Positions 61,649 through 64,000 of a DNA stretch of 64,000 nucleotides are shown piece by piece. Source of the DNA: a virus; the IMG/VR virus record IMGVR_UViG_3300042885_000570, positions 21,149 through 85,148 of that record. One strand, 5' to 3'. Within the stretch, counting starts at the first letter, position 1. Each line of letters starts with the position of its first letter. Made by a program: the position numbers and the translations under genes. The notes under the pieces were generated by a model. That model was not told the origin of the DNA, searched no databases, and was given only the letters and a program-made list of their open reading frames with translations.

Positions 61649-61670
61649 GGGGGTATAATACCCCTTTTTT
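61648..61670 (+). terminator. Terminator after early gene 52 aa
   Basis: GGGGTAT and ATACCCC form a tight stem, followed by TTTTTT. The hairpin starts at the stop codon. Confidence 0.9.
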
Positions 61671-61673
61671 GTC

Positions 61674-61695
61674 ACCATTTTATAACTCCTTATAA
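61674..61695 (+). promoter_or_regulatory. Early promoter-like box 5
   Basis: ACCATTTTATAACTCCTTAT followed by AA; 3 bp after the terminator T-run. ATG at 61713. Confidence 0.7.
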
Positions 61696-61712
61696 TATTA
61701 AATCTTATTACT

Positions 61713-61865
61713 ATGACACAAGATGAATACACTCGTATGGAGTCTGAGTTCTACCAAGAACTCTCTGACTTCATATCCAAAGAGCAAGAAGCCTTTGCTC
61801 TTTGGATGTTGAATAACGCGGATATGACTTATCCACGTGAAGATGATGATGATCTCCCTTTCTAA
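61713..61865 (+). CDS. Small acidic early protein with SSB-like C-terminal tail (50 aa)
   Basis: MTQDEYTRMESEFYQELSDF, then ISKEQEAFALWMLNNADMTY and the end PREDDDDLPF. The last seven residues DDDDLPF closely resemble the DDDIPF tail of bacterial single-stranded DNA-binding protein, which docks many repair and replication partners. The rest is helical and too short for an OB fold. One can imagine a decoy that occupies SSB-partner sites; this is an inference from the tail alone. Confidence 0.68.
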   Translation: MTQDEYTRMESEFYQELSDFISKEQEAFALWMLNNADMTYPREDDDDLPF

Positions 61866-61894
61866 AAAGAAAGGAGAGGTCATCTCTCTTTTAG
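61866..61894 (+). terminator. Terminator after the SSB-tail gene
   Basis: AAGGAGAGG and the complementary CTCTCTTTT pair imperfectly around TCAT, with a short T-run. Starts right at the stop. Confidence 0.72.
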
Positions 61895-61898
61895 TCTA

Positions 61899-61920
61899 AC
61901 CATTTTATAACTAATAATAA
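61899..61920 (+). promoter_or_regulatory. Early promoter-like box 6
   Basis: ACCATTTTATAACTAATAAT followed by AA; ATG at 61940. Confidence 0.7.
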
Positions 61921-61939
61921 TAACTTAAAAACATACATT

Positions 61940-62257
61940 ATGAAAACAATGATTGAAGGTATCTTAGGATACAATAAGGTAAGAGTTGTGATGACTCAAG
62001 GTTGTGTAATCATACAACCAAAACACAACATATCTTTTGAAAAAACACAAGATGTGCTAGAATCACTTTCACTAAAAATGAAAGTAAGACCTTCATACAC
62101 AGAGGATGTATATGAGAAAGAATATGTGATTTATGCAAAGCATAACTCACAAACAAACTTATATTTTGAACTAATATGTTCAGAATTAAGAACTGAAGAG
62201 GAATATCATCAAGGCAACATTGATGCACTACCTTCATTCTTTGGATATGAAGATTAA
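61940..62257 (+). CDS. Early protein of unknown function (105 aa)
   Basis: MKTMIEGILGYNKVRVVMTQ, then GCVIIQPKHNISFEKTQDVL, EYVIYAKHNSQTNLYFELIC and an acidic end with LPSFFGYED. The alternating beta and helix pattern suggests a small alpha/beta fold. Independent cassette with a perfect box 20 bp upstream and a UUCG-capped terminator. No recognisable family or catalytic motif. Confidence 0.68.
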   Translation: MKTMIEGILGYNKVRVVMTQGCVIIQPKHNISFEKTQDVLESLSLKMKVRPSYTEDVYEKEYVIYAKHNSQTNLYFELICSELRTEEEYHQGNIDALPSFFGYED

Positions 62258-62290
62258 AGAGATTACACCTTCGGGTGTTTCTCTTTTCTG
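62256..62290 (+). terminator. Terminator with TTCG tetraloop
   Basis: AAAGAGATTACACC and GGTGTTTCTCTTTT pair around a TTCG loop, a very stable hairpin. It overlaps the stop codon by two bases. Confidence 0.92.
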
Positions 62291-62294
62291 TTAA

Positions 62295-62316
62295 ACCATT
62301 TTATAACTGTCATTGA
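62295..62316 (+). promoter_or_regulatory. Early promoter-like box 7
   Basis: ACCATTTTATAACTGTCATT followed by GA; ATG at 62329. Confidence 0.7.
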
Positions 62317-62328
62317 TAGAGTGAACTA

Positions 62329-62409
62329 ATGATCTCTGTCACTATTATGAATACCTCAGAGGCATTCTCCTTATTGCTTTGGAGATGTAAGTACCGTAAA
62401 AGGCTTTAG
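62329..62409 (+). CDS. Possible early micropeptide (26 aa)
   Basis: The only frame after box 7: MISVTIMNTSEAFSLLLWRC then KYRKRL. An internal ATG gives a 20-residue alternative. Very short, with a hydrophobic centre and basic end. The leader is less A-rich than for other genes, and the segment could also be a small RNA. Kept because the box and terminator match the neighbouring cassettes. Confidence 0.38.
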   Translation: MISVTIMNTSEAFSLLLWRCKYRKRL

Positions 62410-62414
62410 CAGGC

Positions 62415-62450
62415 AAGAAGAGAGAACTTAATTGTTCTCTCTTATTTTTT
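62415..62450 (+). terminator. Terminator after the micropeptide cassette
   Basis: AAGAGAGAAC and GTTCTCTCTT form a perfect stem around TTAATT, followed by ATTTTTT. Confidence 0.93.
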
Positions 62451-62458
62451 AGTCTTAA

Positions 62459-62480
62459 ACCATTTTATAACTGTCATTAA
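62459..62480 (+). promoter_or_regulatory. Early promoter-like box 8
   Basis: ACCATTTTATAACTGTCATT followed by AA; ATG at 62492. Confidence 0.7.
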
Positions 62481-62491
62481 AACTATTTATT

Positions 62492-62749
62492 ATGAAAACT
62501 ATTAAAGACTTAGTAAACTTAAATGATGCACATAGTATACAACTATGTGCTACACCAGACTTCATCCATACTGGTAAAAGAACCATACATAGTGTAATAT
62601 CATCCTTTAAATATGCTATCAGATTAGTCTCTGATACAAAAGATGATTTATTTATCTATACCTATAAGGATGTGGATCTTCAACAGGTTATGAATATGCC
62701 TGTTGATATTGATAGGAGGTATAACCTGTTAGTAACTCAAGATGTATAG
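62492..62749 (+). CDS. Early protein of unknown function (85 aa)
   Basis: MKTIKDLVNLNDAHSIQLCA, then RTIHSVISSFKYAIRLVSDT and a C-terminal YNLLVTQDV. The order helix-strand-helix-strand suggests a small globular fold. Its end overlaps the start of a 47-aa frame by 8 bp, making a two-gene cassette. Function unknown. Confidence 0.68.
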   Translation: MKTIKDLVNLNDAHSIQLCATPDFIHTGKRTIHSVISSFKYAIRLVSDTKDDLFIYTYKDVDLQQVMNMPVDIDRRYNLLVTQDV

Positions 62750-62885
62750 GCTTGAGTACCACAATAACACAAGACTCTTAGAGAGTTTTGTGTTTCCTTC
62801 TAAGGCATTAGCCCTTTGGAAGAAGAAGCAACTGATGAGTAATGGATATACTCAAGGTGTGTTTAAAATAGTGTGTGTCAAATGA
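62742..62885 (+). CDS. Small overlapping early protein (47 aa)
   Basis: A 48-codon frame starts within the last codons of the 85-aa gene (the ATG at 62742 shares bases with GAT GTA TAG). Product: MYRLEYHNNTRLLESFVFPS, KALALWKKKQLMSNGYTQGV, then FKIVCVK. Basic, with aromatic residues and one Cys. The stop lies within the terminator hairpin. Overlap and absence of any other content in this interval support it, but it has no known relatives. Confidence 0.58.
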   Translation: MYRLEYHNNTRLLESFVFPSKALALWKKKQLMSNGYTQGVFKIVCVK

Positions 62886-62897
62886 TGCACACTATTT
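62866..62897 (+). terminator. Terminator after the overlapping gene pair
   Basis: AAATAGTGTG and CACACTATTT form a 10-bp stem around TGTCAAATGATG. The T-tract is short, and a second CCCC/GGGG hairpin follows at once. Confidence 0.75.
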
Positions 62898-62908
62898 CCC
62901 CTTTGGGG

Positions 62909-62930
62909 ACCATTTTATAACTATTAATAA
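62909..62930 (+). promoter_or_regulatory. Early promoter-like box 9
   Basis: ACCATTTTATAACTATTAAT followed by AA; ATG at 62953. Confidence 0.7.
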
Positions 62931-62952
62931 TATTAATTAAAACTTAAAGATT

Positions 62953-63147
62953 ATGACTAAAGAAGAAAAACAAATAATAAGAAATCATATTGATAATCTT
63001 AAAATGATTTTAAGTGATGATACAACGTATACAGTAACAGGCACATACGGGCAAGATGATTATGAGGTAAGTCAAGAGTTTAAAAGTTATAACTCAAAAT
63101 ACTTATTAGAAATCAAAAACTATTTGCAAGAGAAATTGGAAGAGTAA
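62953..63147 (+). CDS. Small early protein of unknown function (64 aa)
   Basis: MTKEEKQIIRNHIDNLKMIL, then SDDTTYTVTGTYGQDDYEVS and a C-terminal helix (YLLEIKNYLQEKLEE). Helix, beta hairpin, helix is the apparent layout. Starts after ACTTAAAGATTATG. Cassette with own box and terminator. No recognised domain. Confidence 0.68.
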   Translation: MTKEEKQIIRNHIDNLKMILSDDTTYTVTGTYGQDDYEVSQEFKSYNSKYLLEIKNYLQEKLEE

Positions 63148-63148
63148 T

Positions 63149-63180
63149 AATAAGAGAGGGTTTAGGCTCTCTCTTTATTT
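63149..63180 (+). terminator. Terminator after the 64-aa gene
   Basis: AATAAGAGAG and CTCTCTTTATT pair around the GGTTTAGGCT loop region, followed by T-rich sequence. Confidence 0.88.
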
Positions 63181-63181
63181 T

Positions 63182-63203
63182 ACCATTTTATAACTAATAA
63201 TAA
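63182..63203 (+). promoter_or_regulatory. Early promoter-like box 10
   Basis: ACCATTTTATAACTAATAAT followed by AA; only 1 bp from the preceding hairpin region. ATG at 63219. Confidence 0.7.
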
Positions 63204-63218
63204 TTTAAATTAAAGATT

Positions 63219-63584
63219 ATGGAAAAGATAGAAGGAACACTAGTAAAAGGCCTCTTAGGAAAAATTATCCCAAGTTATAGGATAATATATGCTTGTCACC
63301 AAGCAGTAAGGGGATTTGATAATTTTAGCACTGATGCAATTATCTATGCTAAATTAGAATGGAGTAAATACCTAAGAGATACCTATGATGAAAAAAGTAG
63401 GATTAAATATCTTTGGGAAAAATGTTTTGAGTATGATTCACCAAATATTAGAATACCCATCATTGATGTAGATATTGATGAAATATATGGTATTGAAATA
63501 CTTGTTACTGAACATCCAAAAAAGGTAATGCCACATCCAGTAGAGGAAGTAGCAAAAAAGGGAGATGATGGTTTACCTTTTTAA
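63219..63584 (+). CDS. Early protein with SSB-like C-terminal tail (121 aa)
   Basis: MEKIEGTLVKGLLGKIIPSY, then AIIYAKLEWSKYLRDTYDEK, a beta segment (RIPIIDVDIDEIYGIEILVT) and a flexible end VEEVAKKGDDGLPF. The last residues GDDGLPF resemble the SSB tail, as in the 50-aa protein upstream. It does not look like an OB-fold SSB. A modulator that contacts SSB-interacting host proteins is a possibility. It has its own box and terminator. Confidence 0.7.
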   Translation: MEKIEGTLVKGLLGKIIPSYRIIYACHQAVRGFDNFSTDAIIYAKLEWSKYLRDTYDEKSRIKYLWEKCFEYDSPNIRIPIIDVDIDEIYGIEILVTEHPKKVMPHPVEEVAKKGDDGLPF

Positions 63585-63617
63585 CAATAAGAGAGGGCTT
63601 AGGCTCTCTCTCTTTTA
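63585..63617 (+). terminator. Terminator after the 121-aa gene
   Basis: AAGAGAGGGCTTAGGCTCTCTC gives a GAGAG/CTCTC stem (with G-T extension), followed by TCTTTT. Similar in sequence to the terminator at 63149. Confidence 0.85.
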
Positions 63618-63618
63618 A

Positions 63619-63640
63619 ACCATTTTTTAACTATTATTAA
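63619..63640 (+). promoter_or_regulatory. Early promoter-like box 11
   Basis: ACCATTTTTTAACTATTATT followed by AA; a one-base variant (TTTTTTAACT). ATG at 63652. Confidence 0.65.
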
Positions 63641-63651
63641 ACTTAAAAATT

Positions 63652-63852
63652 ATGGACTATTTAAAACAAAACATTGAAAAGTATTATGCAAATGAAATTA
63701 CAATTGAAGAACTTAAGAAAGCATTACACTTTTTTATAGATGATGTAGTAATTCCTGATGCTATATATACTAAAAAACAAATGGATAATGATAAGCATAT
63801 GAGAACTGCATTATCAAATATGTTAGACGCATATGAAGATCAAGAATTTTAA
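63652..63852 (+). CDS. Small acidic early protein of unknown function (66 aa)
   Basis: MDYLKQNIEKYYANEITIEE, then LKKALHFFIDDVVIPDAIYT and an end with SNMLDAYEDQEF. Mostly helical and acidic, like small phage proteins that bind host enzymes. Own box and terminator. No known family. Confidence 0.68.
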   Translation: MDYLKQNIEKYYANEITIEELKKALHFFIDDVVIPDAIYTKKQMDNDKHMRTALSNMLDAYEDQEF

Positions 63853-63880
63853 GATAGGGGGCTAGTATCCCCCTTTTTAT
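63853..63880 (+). terminator. Terminator after the 66-aa gene
   Basis: GGGGGCTA and the complementary TATCCCCC pair imperfectly, followed by TTTTTA. Confidence 0.86.
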
Positions 63881-63883
63881 TAA

Positions 63884-63905
63884 ACCATTTTTTAACTGAT
63901 AATAA
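63884..63905 (+). promoter_or_regulatory. Early promoter-like box 12
   Basis: ACCATTTTTTAACTGATAAT followed by AA; ATG at 63921. Confidence 0.65.
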
Positions 63906-63920
63906 TTAAAACTATTTATT

Positions 63921-64000
63921 ATGAAAGATTTTATTCACACAGGTTGGTATGGACCTACATTAACTACCACTGAAGATCCTGACTTAAAGGTAATAGAAAG
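63921..64000 (+). CDS. Early protein, cut by right window edge
   Basis: Begins MKDFIHTGWYGPTLTTTEDP after TTTATTATG and runs off the window. 26 codons are visible. Same cassette style as its neighbours, so the early array continues to the right. No inference about function is possible. Confidence 0.6.
   Translation, partial: MKDFIHTGWYGPTLTTTEDPDLKVIE

Noticed and set aside
1-64000. Stop-codon recoding, as known in some crAss-like phages
   Set aside because: TAA, TGA and TAG all seem to end genes normally, next to the start of the next gene or a terminator, and no gene is interrupted by an in-frame stop.

Overview
The window looks like about two thirds of an AT-rich, tailed double-stranded DNA phage genome, and the phage probably infects a Bacteroidota (flavobacterium-like) host. 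There are no Shine-Dalgarno sequences. Starts instead follow short A/T-rich leaders, usually ending in TTATG. Many genes join by 1-nt TAATG or 4-nt ATGA overlaps. Gene order (large terminase, portal, acidic scaffold-like protein, major capsid protein, ring/adaptor proteins, giant muzzle-like protein, then a run of very large virion proteins) resembles Crassvirales (crAss-like podoviruses). An IHF-like protein and a PD-(D/E)XK nuclease beside the terminase fit this. The assignment comes from reading the translated sequences and was not checked by a database search.

Layout. All genes from 1 to 60.6 kb are on the minus strand, so they read from right to left. 60.6-57.2 kb holds a small protein, thymidylate synthase, a GroES-like co-chaperonin, a DUF3310 protein, a small lipoprotein and two proteins of unknown role. 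57.2-48.8 kb holds fibres and other appendage or capsid-surface proteins, including a 26-copy YadA-like repeat fibre and a beta-helix fibre. 48.8-46.6 kb is a lysis-type cassette: holin-like membrane proteins, a permuted NlpC/P60 peptidase and a YkuD-like protein. 46.5-43.3 kb holds small packaging-associated genes. 43.3-34.6 kb holds an HNH homing endonuclease, terminase, portal, scaffold and major capsid protein. 34.5-29.8 kb is a block of strongly basic, low-complexity proteins. 29.8-19.9 kb holds ring/neck proteins, a ferritin-like protein, an abundant-type structural protein and cysteine-rich appendage proteins. 19.8-1 kb holds the muzzle and five giant virion or ejected proteins, the last cut by the window edge.

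A 314-bp intergenic region (60.59-60.91 kb) with an unusual GC-rich patch separates this late arm from a divergent plus-strand arm (60.9-64 kb). That arm is a string of miniature cassettes. Each has a near-identical promoter-like box (ACCATTTTATAACT plus TAATAA-like bases), then one small gene (one cassette has no gene), then an intrinsic terminator abutting the next box. These look like early, host-modifying genes. Two of them end in tails that resemble the C-terminal peptide of bacterial SSB.

The most striking points are the early cassette array with its possible non-coding RNA, the SSB-like tails, and short linear motifs (an EEI...GGY element, KAQ-x-G, YQSKGEVKS, NPKGIKS) shared among otherwise different virion proteins. 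These motifs may mark proteins for loading into the capsid.
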